From Ochotona curzoniae (lineage: Eukaryota; Chordata; Mammalia; Lagomorpha; Ochotonidae): a stretch of DNA of 64,000 nucleotides. The DNA is taken from NCBI RefSeq assembly GCF_017591425.1, contig NW_024467120.1, positions 5,518,001 to 5,582,000 of the forward strand. Direction: 5' to 3'. The position numbers and the translations under genes are program-made. The notes below the pieces were generated by a model. That model was not told the origin of the DNA. It was given only the letters and a program-made list of their open reading frames with translations, and ran no database searches. Of the stretch, positions 1 to 12,050 are shown one piece after another; positions within the stretch are counted from its first letter, which is position 1; each line of letters opens with the position of its first letter.

Positions 1-163
1 ACTGGGTGGGGGTCCTGCCACCCCTATGTGAGAGACCTTTTTGAACTTGGGGCTCCTGGCTTCAGCCTGCCTCCCAGTGCTAGACATGGCAGGCATTTAG
101 GGAGTGAACAAGGGGATGGAAATATTTCTCCCCCTTCTCCCCCTTTCTCTCTATCTTTAAATT
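1..163 (+). mobile_element. Old CSINE, 3' part only
   Basis: Diverged 3' half of a lagomorph tRNA-derived SINE cut by the window start. It shows the 'gggctcctggcttcagcctg' block, then 'gggagtgaacaa' and the pyrimidine-rich stretch that precedes the A tail in this family. No A tail survives. Confidence 0.65.
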
Positions 164-1194
164 ACTGGGAGTTTTTATACCTACTCTATTTCTATCAGGT
201 GTACTATAAAGCTAAATGAACGAAGAGCTTAGAAATTAACTAGTGAGTAACAGAACGCAGCTGATATGCTGCAAGTGCTTATCCTGTGTCAGGCATTATG
301 CTAGCTGCTTTGAATGCCTCATCCATTTTAATCCACATGTTGTGGATGCCACTGCTCCCTGGATTTTACAGAGCAGGGTGTTAAAACTTAGAGGTTCTCT
401 GGCTATGGTTACATCTTGTGAAGACTTTGCTTTTCCAGATGTTTGCCTGGAAATTTCTGCTTATTTTATTACAACTGTTTGGCCTGGATGGTGTATTGTT
501 CCATTTGCATGGAGTTTCTGATGTTTAAATTATCCAAATGAACTATAGATTTATAAGCTTGATGTCTTCGGGACCTGCTGATGTACTGAAGGTTTCCTTA
601 ATCAACTGTTACTTACTCTAAGAGGGTATGTCAGTGGGTCCAAGAGCTTGTTATCTTGTTCATGATTTGATGAATTCATGTAACACATTGTTGAAATCGA
701 GTAGAAGTGGGCATTTTTGCAATTGTTTATTGGACAGCAACAGGAAGCAAAAACTCCAGTGACTCTCCTACACTTCCTATTGGGATTTTTTAAAAAAATT
801 ATTTTTGATGATGTTTACATAATTGAGAAGGATGCGTGCCCATGTGGACCACTGAGTAGGGTGGGAAAGGTCAAGGAATAGAGGATAGTGGATGAGACCA
901 TTGTCTGAATTTTGTTTTTCTTCTCCCTGTATCTTGGGGAAGGGAGGAGAGGAGGGGAGAAGCCACACACAGCCTTCTCACTGCATCAGTACCTGGAAAT
1001 GGGGTATGGCCACCACTTCTATTTTTAAAATAGAAGAATACAAATTATTATTTGACCTTTTACTGGGAATGCAGGGGAAAATCTCCTTTCGCTACATTTT
1101 TGCTGTTTTTTCTTTCTCCGTGTGCACCATGAGTTTTGCTTTGTTCACAGGAAGCGATCAGAACAGCAGAATGATAGACTTGTGGCTGGTGCTG
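164..1194. other. Unique non-coding sequence
   Basis: AT-rich DNA with only short chance open frames and a small purine tract near 940-962. I recognise no repeat, exon or RNA gene here. Confidence 0.6.
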
Positions 1195-1320
1195 CAGGGC
1201 TATGCTATTGTAATAACATACGGGAAACAGTAAGGGGCATGGCGGATGGGGAGGGTGCAAGGGAAATCCCTGAGCCTATGGAGCTCTACCATGATAAATA
1301 AAAAAATTTTAAAAAAGAAA
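1195..1320 (+). mobile_element. Possible L1 3' end with A-rich tail
   Basis: A G-rich stretch leads into 'tgagcctatggagctctacc' and then an A-rich tail (aataaaaaaattttaaaaaag). The layout matches lagomorph-type L1 3' termini as I remember them, and resembles the better supported copy at 42517-42740 in the other orientation. I found no convincing target duplication. Confidence 0.35.
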
Positions 1321-3905
1321 GACTGAGTTGCTGTTGTGTCCATTTGCATCAAAATATCTTTAGAATCTATGAACACATCTTTATGGTTTACACTGTAGAT
1401 TCCTTTTAGGATGGGCAGGTTTTTTTTTTTTAAATTATTAATTCCTATAATACATGTTAGATTGCTTTCAAGAAATCCTTTTTGCAAAAGCAGAAGTCAG
1501 CTTTTTCTGGCCTGTATTTTCCTTTCCTGTGTCTAATAAGATCCAATCTCCAACATCAACTCTCACCCTAATGAGCTGAAACTACATTAAGTGAAATCCA
1601 AGGCAGATAAATTGACTCAAACCTTGGTTTGATGATTCTACTTAAGACATTCAATTAATTCTGTTTTGCTACGAACTAATTTATGACTTTATGTTTATTG
1701 AAAAATTGTTGAACATATCAAGCAGTAGGAGACAAAGTAATGAATTATTCTACCTTCCTGCATGTGCTCTCGTGTGTTCACTACAGCAAGGGAGGAAGAA
1801 AAATAGGAAAAAAATGCTTTTGATGTAAGATGTGTGGGTATTTTCTTGTCATATCAGGCAGTCTTAAACTGATATAAGCATACATCCAGGCCTTCTAGGA
1901 GATGTTAATTAGAGTAGTAAATGTTAGATATCAATTGCTGTTACAATTTTATTTGCTTTGTAAGTAGTTCTTTCATTTTTTCCTATCTCCTTTCCTCTCA
2001 CCCTCCCTTCTTCCTTTCCGCCCTTCTTTATTCCTTTCTGTTTATTTTATGACAAAGCTTGGCTTAATGTGACCACAGAATCTGTTTTATCTGTGGTGGA
2101 TGATGAACCGCAGCTTGATGAAGCAGTGCTATGCTAATGGATATTATGATTCGCTTTTCTGTGTCAGAGCTTCATAATTGATCTGTGCAATTTGAGAAAA
2201 AGGAGAAAAACCTGGAACTTGTAAAGCAATTTACAGCCCCATGCCACATTTGTTGCTTTTCTAATGAGCTTCTGTGGATCTACAGGTAGTGAAAGTTTTC
2301 TCTGCTGATGAGCAGGGCAAGTTGTCAAGGCCTCCTGCAGGGAGGTGTGTTCCAAGGAGGCCAGCTGGGGAATCGAATTGCATGAGGTGAAGCTGTGGTA
2401 CATAATTGACTTCCTCTGTCTCCGGAAAGTGATGGAAGGCAAGGTGGAGAAGAAGCTGCCCTCGCACAATTCCATCTCCCTCTTTCTCACTTTATTAAAA
2501 CTGCTTTTCTCACACCTCTTTCTAACACTTCTCTTTCCTTTTTGCATTCTGTAGCTCAGATGGCAAGCCATGTTGCTTTTGTTGCAGAATGAAGAATATA
2601 AATATTTCTCGTAATAAATACCCCCAAATTTCTAGGTGGCTCTGTTTTTATGTCTTCTATTGCTCATCTAATTTTTTTTTTTCAGGGCAAGAAAAAAACC
2701 CCGTTCCCCTTCGCCAGCATGACAGCCAGTGGTATTGTGTGAGACGGATTAATCTTGTGCTGCAAAAGGAAATCATATTCCTTGAGATTCTTAGCTATGA
2801 TTTTTTTCACCTGTTCCCATTCTTACACTTTGGTGGCAATCTCAATAAGGTCTTTCCGCCCCCCCAGTAATCATCATAAATAATAATTGAACAATGCATG
2901 CATGTAGCAGATTTTGCAGTGTATCTGTTTCTACGAATTGGAAAAATAGGTACTTAAGTGGACATGTGTCAGTCAATTTAAAATGAAATCTGTCTGATCA
3001 TGGTATGAAGGAAGCTAATTGTGTGAGTACTTTTTTGTTTCTCTCTTTTTTTGGTGTAGGTGTAGACACCTGTTTTATTAAATAATATTCTGTGGTACAT
3101 CTGCTTCATTCTGTTCCAAGAAAGTGAGCATGTGCAGAAACAGTCATGGAATCAACCGCCACCTGGGCTCTGTAGGCACTATGACAAAGCAGGGAAAAGG
3201 GAGAGACAGGTGCAGGCAGCCAATACACACAAAAAAATATTTGGGAAATGATCTTTTTCCTTTTTAAGGAAAGTTTGTGTGTGTGTGAGGGGTGGAAAGG
3301 ATTCCACAACCGTGTGCTGCACATGTGTTGTAACGATGCAATGAGGTGTTCCTGCTGAACACTGGCAGGGCTGTCAGTTCAGTCCTCAGGGAGCAGGGAT
3401 GTGGCGGAACAGGACCCTCGGGGCTACGTGAGAAATCGTGCTGGGTCACACTGGAGCCTTTCAGTTGGTGCTATGACTGCGTGAGTTAGGGGTGCTTCTT
3501 GTGACTTCTGGAATGTCAGTGGTGTGCTGTGGTTCTCTTCCAACACTCCTGGTTATCGGGATGTTTAAAAGGTTTGGTTTCTGAAAGACCATTTACAAAT
3601 AAAGTCATGACAAAGAGAAAGAAGACAAAGCTTTTTTCCAGTGGTGTTGAGATGTTCAAGTGCCTTTGCTTCTTCTTGCTTGCTTGCTTGTACAGAGGGC
3701 GTGACCTGGATCTTTCTGTGTCGAGGCCCCAAATACTATCTGCTTCTGTTAGGATAACTCACTCCTAGTTTCATCTTTTCATAATCACATGAAATGAAGA
3801 ACCAAGTATCTTCTTTGGACTAAGCAATTAAAAAATAAGTTTCTCATCTAAAAAGTAAAAATAGATGAAATATTGGTGTTGAGACTTGGTAAAATTTCCT
3901 CAACT
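1321..3905. other. Unique non-coding sequence
   Basis: Mostly AT-rich unique DNA. It holds a polypyrimidine tract at about 1976-2039 and a short GT-rich stretch near 3276. Several TAAT-rich segments around 1900-2200 look less repeat-like than their surroundings, but nothing assigns a function. No supported exon or RNA gene. Confidence 0.55.
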
Positions 3906-4029
3906 TCTGGAATGGGTAAGTTTCTGCATCTCTGGCTTGAAAGAGTCGTTAGTGTCTGGATTGCAAAGCTTTCCATATCTCTGAATTGAATAGTTCTGTC
4001 GATCTCTGGATTAAGTAAGTCTCTGCATC
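3906..4029. repeat. 25-bp minisatellite, five degenerate units
   Basis: Five head-to-tail units start with TCTGG or TCTGA at 3906, 3931, 3955, 3980 and 4005, giving spacings of 25, 24, 25 and 25 bp. The approximate unit is TCTGGATTGAATAAGTTTCTGCATC split over its length. Units differ at several positions, so the array is old. It sits beside an antisense L1 fragment but does not look like part of it. Confidence 0.75.
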
Positions 4030-4079
4030 TTCATATTTTACTCAGTGCAGTTACATTTCACATGGAACAAGCTGTAACT

Positions 4080-4575
4080 CCTTTGTGACTGCCTATCAGC
4101 ATTTAGGTAGTAATTTGGTCCTGTCATTTTAGCAATGGATTGTTCATTGATTTAGTCTTCTGTTGTTATTTTACTGGGATGTTCTTCGCATTTACCTTTG
4201 AATTTGGTGGGCGCTATTCCTCTTCTCTGTCAAGAGATCATCTTTAGGTATCATTTGTAGGGCAGGTTTGGAAGAGGCATATTTTAACTTTTCTTTACTA
4301 TGGAAGAATTTTATTTCACTTTCAAAGACAAAGGAAAGCTTGGCTGGGCACGTTATCCTGGGCCGACAGTGTTTTGCTTTTAGAATCTGGAATATGTGGC
4401 TCCATTCTCTTCTTGCCTCTAGATTTTCCTGTGAGAAGTCAGCTGTGAGTCTGATTGCTGTCCTTTTATATGTCAATTGATTTTTTTCATGTGCACATTG
4501 AAGGATATTTTCCTTATGTTCCATTGAAGAGAGCTTGATTATCATGTGTCATAGTGAAGATCACTTTTGGTTAAC
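4080..4575 (-). mobile_element. L1 fragment, inter-ORF region and ORF2 start, antisense
   Basis: The reverse complement carries stretches resembling L1 sequence around the ORF1/ORF2 junction of mammalian L1M/L1MA elements: 'aacctgccctacaaatgat' for the usual CCTGCCCTACAAGAAATGCT, and 'atgacaggaccaaatt' for the usual ATGACAGGATCAAATT near the ORF2 start. The frame is broken in many places and both ends are lost. Identification is from remembered consensus, not a search. Confidence 0.6.
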
Positions 4576-4807
4576 ACTTGTTCTCGCCTTCTGTATACTA
4601 TATATCATGTTTTATTTTTCTCATGGCACGATTACAAATACAAATTGTATTATTTTATTGGTTTGCTTGATTGTTACTTTTTGCTACTAGAATGTAATTG
4701 GTCTGACAATGGTCCTTTTGTGACACTCAATATTCTTAGCAGTGTCAAACATTAAAAACCCTTGATCTATCTACATTTATAGCTAGATCACTCACTATAT
4801 TTACATC

Positions 4808-4840
4808 TGTATCATAAATAACGTGTTTATTTATGATACA
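4808..4840. repeat. Perfect 14-bp inverted repeat, 5-nt loop
   Basis: Left arm TGTATCATAAATAA (4808-4821) and right arm TTATTTATGATACA (4827-4840) are exact reverse complements around the loop cgtgt. The DNA or RNA could form a stable hairpin. It is not followed by a T run and lies in no recognised element. Confidence 0.85.
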
Positions 4841-5421
4841 ATAAGATGCCAGTGTGCATCTTTCATGTTCTTGGTTAGTATTTAATTGTTTCTTTATACA
4901 TCTTATGAAGATTGGTGTTTTCTACTTCAGAAATCTGTATCATTATAGCATTCAAGTCTAATATAACAAGAGTCCACCAGTCTTTTTGTGTTGTCAAAGG
5001 CAGTAAGACAGAGGAGCTGGCTTAACAACAGGAATTCGTTTCTCACAGTTTCAGAGTCTAAAGGCATAAAATGCAGGTGCCGCCAGGTTTGGGTTCTCAT
5101 GCCAGGTTTTTCATGAAAGTTCTTCCTGCTTGTCGGACAGCTTTGCTTTGCTCTCATCCCCGGCATCTTCTAACGCAAAATGGGGTGAGAAGAGAAGCAG
5201 ATATTGTTGATGTGTCTTTCTCCTAAGAACTCCACTTGCATTGGATTAGGATTTCAATCTAATGATCTCATTTAACCTCCTTAATGGTAATTACCTCCTT
5301 AATGGCTCTACTTCTAAATACTGTGACATTGAGGGTTAATACTTCAACATATAAATTTTCGGAAGGACATAATTAAGTCTACTATGTAATGTAAAAAGGA
5401 AAGTGCTTTCCTTTCCCGGAT

Positions 5422-5458
5422 TTGTATAATTCTGCACATAAACAATGGAATTATACAA
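5422..5458. repeat. 11-bp inverted repeat, 15-nt loop
   Basis: TTGTATAATTC at 5422-5432 and its exact reverse complement GAATTATACAA at 5448-5458. In AT-rich DNA such arms can arise by chance. Confidence 0.7.
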
Positions 5459-5849
5459 CACATACACACATAGGTGAAGCTATCGCTTGCTTTTTAATGT
5501 ATCTCAATACATGTTATGACACACATGTGTCTTAATGGGATGCTTTATTGGGCTTCTTTGGAAAATTTGCACAAGAGCATACAAAAATGCTGGTAATTTA
5601 ATTGGCATCAGATTCTGTTTTTATTTTTATAGTATAGGTGACGTGTAATGCTACCCACATGTAATTCTTCCTGTCTAGAGCTTTTCTTTCGGACTTTCCA
5701 GGAGGTTTATGCTTGCCACGAGGATTGATACTGTCACGTGCACAAACCTGAGACAAGGTCAATTCTATTATGTGAAAATGGGAAACTTAACAAATTAAAA
5801 TAAATGATGGATAAAGTCCTCTTTTTTTCTCTTCTCACCATGTCACTTG

Positions 5850-5870
5850 CTCTCTCTCTCTCTCTCTCTT
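5850..5870. repeat. (TC)n microsatellite
   Basis: About ten uninterrupted TC dinucleotides, directly visible. Confidence 0.9.
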
Positions 5871-6988
5871 TCCATCCATTCTTTTTTTTTATGGAGGTAA
5901 TATTGGGTGAGAGATAATCCCCTAATTACTTTTCTTGCCTCTTTGCCTGTGTATGAGTATTTAGGAGCTACCTGCGCATTGATAAAATTGGAGATGATTT
6001 ATCCCAGCAGTCCCACGTGTATTCTTGCTCATTTGTTTGCATGTTATTATATAATTAGCATGATTTGGAAGCCTGGCTTCACTACACTATTTTATACTAT
6101 ACTTTTAAGGTGAAACTCTTGTCTAAGTTACTAGTCTCCACATAGTTATATAATGGGAATATTAGATCAGTAAAATCTTATATGAATTAAATTATTGCCT
6201 CATATTGTATTCTTTCAGGAAATCAGATGCAGAATATATGGATATATATAAAGCATAATTCTCAATGGCTGATTTTTTTTTTAAAAATTAAAACATGACA
6301 TAACCATGGTTCTGATTATTGTGTACACAGATAAGATAGAATAAATTCTTGGGGTAAATTAGCTGATGTGAAATTGGACAGTGTATTGCTTAAATTAAGA
6401 AACTTCTGAAGTAATTGAACATAGTTCAGAAATTTGGAAATTCTTTTGTAGACTCTTATCTGTTGTAGACTCTGGCTGTTGTGCTTGTCAATAAGACAAC
6501 ACAGAACAAACATTGGCATAATGATTTTCCCATCTCATTTGAGAAGCCACATTTAATAAAACATTGTATGATAGAGGAATGGTCGTAGGTGTGTAACTGA
6601 ATTTAATATTGCAAGGGGTTTAGCTGGGTAGTGCGAGAGTGTTGTATACCAGATTTGGAATACCTTAGGAACTGCCACAAAGGAAAACGTTTTTGCCTTA
6701 TGACATCTAATCGATTCATATGGGTGTCCCTGAATAAATGAGCATCTTCTTTAATTGGGCAACGCTGTGTGTTCCTGCTGTTGGCTGTAATAAGTGCTTC
6801 ATTTTAAACCCCTCAACTGAAATGGAGCCATCTGGAAGGTGCTTGTGTGTAGGACGAGGTGAGATGCCAGCTAACAGTCATGTCTGAAGCTTATGTATGT
6901 GCCTTCTGATCTAATACTTCATGTCTCAGCTGAGGACTGTGGTATATCTCACACTAGCTTTGCTTCCCTGAAGGCTTATTCTTTCTTA

Positions 6989-7276
6989 TTTTTTAAAAAA
7001 GATTTATTTAATTTATTGGAAAATCAGATATACAGAGAAGAAGATCTTCTGTCCACTGATTCACTTCCCAAGTGGTCACAACAGTGAGAGTTGAGCTGAT
7101 CCAAAGCCAGGGACCAGGAACTTCTTCCAGTTCTCTCATGCACGTGCTAAGGCTTTGGGCTGTCCTCGACTGCATTCCCAGGACACAACCAGGGAGCTGA
7201 ATGGAAAGCGGCGCCATATAGGATCCTGGAATGTGCAAGGTGAGGACTTTAGCTGTTAGGCTATTGCACTGGGCCC
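6989..7276 (-). mobile_element. CSINE, young type
   Basis: Near full-length CSINE on the minus strand. Read on the plus strand it starts with the T/A-rich tail and 'gatttattt', then 'gatcttctgtcc', 'gggctgtcctcgactgc', 'ataggatcct' and ends with gggccc. A possible 8-bp duplication, CTTATTCT, is at 6975-6982 and 7280-7287, though the left copy does not directly abut the tail. Confidence 0.85.
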
Positions 7277-7302
7277 AACCTTATTCTAAAAATGGGTTTA
7301 TA

Positions 7303-7624
7303 GGGCCTGGCACAATGACTCACTTAGTTAAACCACCCCTTGCAAGCATGGAGATCCCATGTTGGTGCTGATTTATGTCTTGGTTACCCCACATCCCATC
7401 CAGCTCCCTGTTTAACGGCCCAGGAAATCAGTGGAGGATGAACCAAACCCTTGGGACCTTGTACCTGTGTGGGAAACCTGGAAGAAGTTCCTGGCTCCTG
7501 GCTTCAGACCAGCTCAGCTTTGGTCATTGTGACCATTTGGCAAGTAAACCAGTGATCCTTCTGTCTTTCTTTTTTTCTGTAAATCTGCATTTCCAATAAA
7601 AATAAATCTTTTTTTTTAAATAAA
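7303..7624 (+). mobile_element. CSINE, diverged
   Basis: Plus-strand copy starting gggcctggca and ending aataaaaataaatctt plus T/A tail. It retains the 'catccagctccctg' and 'ttcctggctcctggcttc' blocks. It lies tail-to-tail with the next element and close to the preceding one, forming a (-,+,-) cluster. Confidence 0.85.
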
Positions 7625-7625
7625 G

Positions 7626-7998
7626 GGTTTATTTATTTAACTGGAAATTCAGAGTTACAGGAAAATGCACACACAAAGGAGAGAGAAAACAGGAGAGAGA
7701 TAAAGGCACACACAAGCACACAGAAAGAGAGAGAAAGAGAGAGAAATGTCTTTCCTTCCCTGGTTTGTGTTCCTGACAGCTGCAATGACCAGGAGCCGGG
7801 AGGTTTCCCTTGTGGGTGCGAAGGCCTCCAGTGTGGGTGCAAGGCTCCAAAACGTGAGTCGTCTTCCACTGCCTTCTCAAGCCACAAGCAGGGAGTTTGA
7901 TCAGGAAGTGGGGCAACTGGTACATGAACTGATGCTCATATAGGATTTTGGCACTGCAGGAAGAAGCTGCGTGTGCTCTACCACTGTGGCATCCCCTA
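7626..7998 (-). mobile_element. Old CSINE with expanded GA-rich segment
   Basis: Minus-strand older-type CSINE. After the tail it carries an expanded purine stretch (gagagagaaaacaggagag and neighbours, about 7678-7745), then 'tgcaatgaccaggagccggg', 'ccacaagcagggag' and a degraded 5' end ending near 'catcccc'. The purine expansion accounts for its length of about 370 bp. Confidence 0.75.
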
Positions 7999-9403
7999 AG
8001 CTTATTCCTAAACATTAGCTCGCATGAATGACCCATCCTTAGGGAAGATTGTGGACATGGGAAGAATAGCCATTATAGTTGAAGAAAAGAGAGACTCAGA
8101 AGTGGGCAGGTTTTTACTTGATCTGATTCGGAGGCAGAGATTCTCATTTCCTCCACTCTCCAGTTGCTGCTTTTGATGAAGAGAGAAAGCGCTGTGTGTT
8201 TTCCCTGCATGCACTAGTTTGAAAAATGTTCATGGGTTTTGTGAAATGATTATGCGAAATGTCTGTGAGAACACGGGTCTTGGTGTAGATATATAGCAGG
8301 GCTATGGGACCCAAGAGAGAACATCAGGAGAAGAATGAAAAAGATGAGCTTTTTATTATTATTTTTTTTAAATGAAGAGTTGGTAAGAGATGGGCAAGTG
8401 GAGGATTAAAGGAGAAACTGGGTGTTTGAGCAGCTTGTGTATGCTTTCCTGTCTGAGTCCTCGAAGACTCCTCCTTATACAGTACATGGGGAAAAGCAAT
8501 TTTGGCTTCCTTTTTTAACTTCTTACCTACATACTTTTATCATTATTGTATATTCTTTAAGCTGGGCTCAGAAAAAAGTGGTAATACAATTTAGCAGATT
8601 ACCTTGGTAACTTCATAAAACTAATTTTATAGTTATGTGGCTAAATAAGATCCAATGGAGATTGTTACTAATGCATATTAAACAGTATATGCTAATATAG
8701 TGAGAAAGATTGATACAGTGCACAACATATACTTTCTCCTCTTTATAAATCACTCAACAGATAAAAAAGGCATCTTATAGAACTGCAGACTGTCTGGCCA
8801 TGAGTCTTACAGCATAAAATGCAGGCAAGGGCTGCCTCTGATGAATGTTTCGCTGAAATGCTGCTGGTGTCTGACTCTATGACTGATCAGATGTGTAGTC
8901 ATTGCCGTTCTGTGACTTTGAGAGTCTTGGTTGGGAATTGTATTTACAGATTCTATTTTTTCTATATAAGATCTTTTGCATTCAAGAACCTCTATTGCAT
9001 TCAAGAGTCTGCAATAAAATTGAGTTTTCTCCTTATACTCCTTATAAAAATACATTGGACTTCATTGCATTCATCAAGATTTTGCCCAGTGCAGTCAAAC
9101 AAAAAAATTCACTATTATGAGTAATGTATTTCTCCTGATTTCGTTTATCAGAATAACTTTCTTAGCTAGCACCCTGTGCATTATCCCGACTGAAAGACTT
9201 AATGACTAATAGAAATACCTCAGATTTTAAGATGTGTAGCTTCAAGTCTATAAAAGATGAGCCCACTTTTAAGACAGTGCTCAGTTATTGCTGATGGGGC
9301 ATTTAGTCCTGAGGAAATATATATTAAATTAGCATACATCCTGGCTTCCCAAATCAGAGGTGTGGAGAAGGTAGCTTGGATGGGGGTAGGAGTGAGAGGG
9401 AGA
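7999..9403. other. Unique non-coding sequence
   Basis: AT-rich sequence with only short open frames and no repeat I can name with confidence. Confidence 0.55.
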
Positions 9404-9735
9404 GGGCCCAGTGTATGGCCTAGTGGATAAATTCCTTGCCTTGATTGTGCCAGAATCGCGTAGGGGTGCCAGTTCTAATCCCATGGCCCAGCTTCCCATC
9501 CAACTCCCTGCTTGTGGCCTGGGAAAGCAGTTGAGGATGGCCCAAAGCCTTGAGATCCTGCACCCACGTGGGAGACCTGGAGGAAGTTCCTGGATCCTGG
9601 CTTCGGATCGGCTCGGCACTGGCCCTTGTGCTCACTTGGGGAGTGAATCATCGGACGGAAGATCTTCCTCTCTGTCTCTCCTCCTTTCTATATATCTGAC
9701 TTTACAATACAAATAAATAAATCTTTAAAAAAAAA
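9404..9735 (+). mobile_element. CSINE, young type, with target duplication
   Basis: Full-length plus-strand CSINE from gggcccagtg to a poly(A) tail. A 13-bp near-identical direct repeat AGTGAGAGGGAGA / AGTGAGAGGGAAA flanks it at 9391-9403 and 9736-9748, as expected of L1-driven insertion. The tRNA-derived head carries a weakened B box (agttctaatcc). Confidence 0.92.
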
Positions 9736-12032
9736 AGTGAGAGGGAAAGAATAGAGGGTACCTCCTCAATTTTGCAATCCCAAATACCTATAATATGAAT
9801 GTGTTTATACAGGTGTGGATTAATATGAAATGAAAGTGTAGTGGAAATCTCTTAATGCGTTTTGGTGATCATCCTCTTTCAAATACCGTGCTTTAATTTC
9901 GATCATGGGAGTCTATAGTTAACTCTCCACATTCCTGACAAAGTCTTGACTGTAAGTTCCTATTCAAACAATTCCTTTGGTTTACTTAACAACATTGGTA
10001 CAATGACAAAAACAAAAACCGCCAAGTTTGTTGCATGATAAGTGAACATTCTTTCAACAATCATTATTATTAGACAACACCATCCTGTGTGAAAAAAATA
10101 ACTAATTTTAAAGACATTTATGACAAAATGGCAAGTGCATGGTCTGCAGCTGTGCTACAAAGGTCCGTGTCTTTGCTATAGAGTTTAGAATAAACTGAGT
10201 CTAAGGTGGGACTAAGTGTTTTGACCATGTGGTTTCACAACCAGCCTGTCAATGAACTGTACAAGGAGGACTGATCTAAGAATCGGGCAACTGGGAAAGG
10301 CCATGACAAATACTATATTCAGAATGGAAACTTTAAAGGGTCTTTGAACATACTGGGAAAAGGGCAGACATTTGAAGTTTCCGTCTGAAGAAATTCCAAG
10401 TAGCGAGTATCTATGTATTCCTGTGCTCATGGCATCATTGGGGTTTGGTGTCATTGGGTGATACATAGAGAGGTCAGAAGTTGGGAAATTTAACTCTTTG
10501 TTTACAATCACTGTTTTTCTTATCCCCTGCAAGAGAATTTTGTCCATTAGAAGTTAGTTAGGCCAGGTTTTGCCTAGTCCTTTGCCCCCAGTAAATGTAG
10601 TACATAAGTCCTGTGTTTAAAATGCAACAAAGAGAGACACACCAGCTTGCTGGCATTCTCATAATGGAGTATGGCCAAGGCAATTGTTGATCTCTTACAG
10701 CTTTTTGAAGAGTTAGCTCAGCAGTTAAGCTCTGAATTGGTCCACCCTTCTGTTGTTTAGCCAGCAATCTGCCGCCTTCCAATGCATGGAGTAAAAGCTG
10801 AGAGTCAGAATTTCATCTCTGTTTAAATTAGAAACCTGTTTCCCTGTAAGCTGGGTCCCATTGTTCTCCATTAAATCTCCTACCATGAAGAAGAGGGAGA
10901 GGGGGGGAAAACAAGATCTTGGATATGTAGCATAATGAATGTTCTAACAGCTATCAACCTCACTTTGTAAATTTTTCTCTGCAATTACTAGGAAAGCCTA
11001 AATGTGAAGGCTGTATGCCGATCCATTATTGTTAGTACTGCTACCTATAATTACCATGGCCCAATGGAATGCAGAAGATGTTTATAAAAAAGGCAACAGA
11101 GTAACAATTACCATTATCCCCACCGAAACTCCTCCTCTTCTATGTTTTCATCAAGAGAGTGGTGTTGTTACTTCAACAGGCGCAGTGTTGTGGTGACTTT
11201 TGTGATACAAATAAAGCAAGACTAAAATTCTAATTATGAAATTTAAAAGGAAAGTAATTGCTTGGTGTTGGCTGATTCCATCTCTGTGTGATGACAGCAG
11301 CTGCGTTTCCCTGCCTTGTGTATTCTAACAGATGGCATTATTTCTTATGGAGTGTTACATTAGCAACTGAGGTGACACTGAAGGAGAATTCTGTGACAGT
11401 GTGTTAAGTAAGACATTCCCGACAGCCTTGCTGAGTGGTGATGCAGAACTGCAGCAGTGGGTCCTCGTGGGTCCCTTCTCACCTCTTCAAGCCCTCACCA
11501 AATGGTCTCCATTTGTTACATGTGGAACCAGAGTGGAAAGATGAATGGAAAATTATGTTCTTTCTTTTTTCAAATTCACTTATTTGCATAGCATGAATAG
11601 GCCTGGGATAAAGGCTCCAATCTGGGGAAATAAAAGGCACACTCTCGAATTCAGGATTATAATCCATGTACCTTTCTATCAAAGGTAGGGAAAGGCAGAG
11701 TTATCCCACATGCTGGAGTCCTGGATCAGGATCTGCAGCAAGTCATTTTCCTCTGGATTGATTTCTTTTCTGTGAAATGCTGGAGCTGGGCTATGACCAA
11801 GCAGTCTCCAGGGGCCTATCCAATGCCAACTCTCTGTGATTCTCAAACTCCTGAGCTTTGTGATGCAATGGCACTGGGACAATGCAAGTGGAAGGCAGAA
11901 TGGTAATGAAATCCCAGCACATGTTGCCAATATTGTTCACAGTTCAGGGGACCTGGCCCGGCTTCAGTCATGAAGTGAGTCATGGAGTCACTGTGGCAGC
12001 TTATTCAAGATCTGAAGGGCTGGTGCCACTGC

Positions 12033-12050
12033 CTGCATTAATTAATGCAG
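12033..12050. repeat. Perfect 18-bp palindrome
   Basis: CTGCATTAATTAATGCAG is identical to its reverse complement. It has a TTAATTAA core flanked by TGCA, a layout compatible with back-to-back homeodomain-type sites. Function is not shown. Confidence 0.9.

Larger units (their letters stand above)
4841..6988. other. Unique non-coding sequence
   Basis: AT-rich sequence with no supported gene. Contains a small inverted repeat at 5422-5458 and a (TC)n run at 5850-5870, both listed separately. Confidence 0.55.

Noticed and set aside
2665..2880. Acceptor-like tract with 'ttttttttttcag' at 2685 as an exon start
   Set aside because: No credible donor downstream, and the following sequence has stops in all useful lengths.
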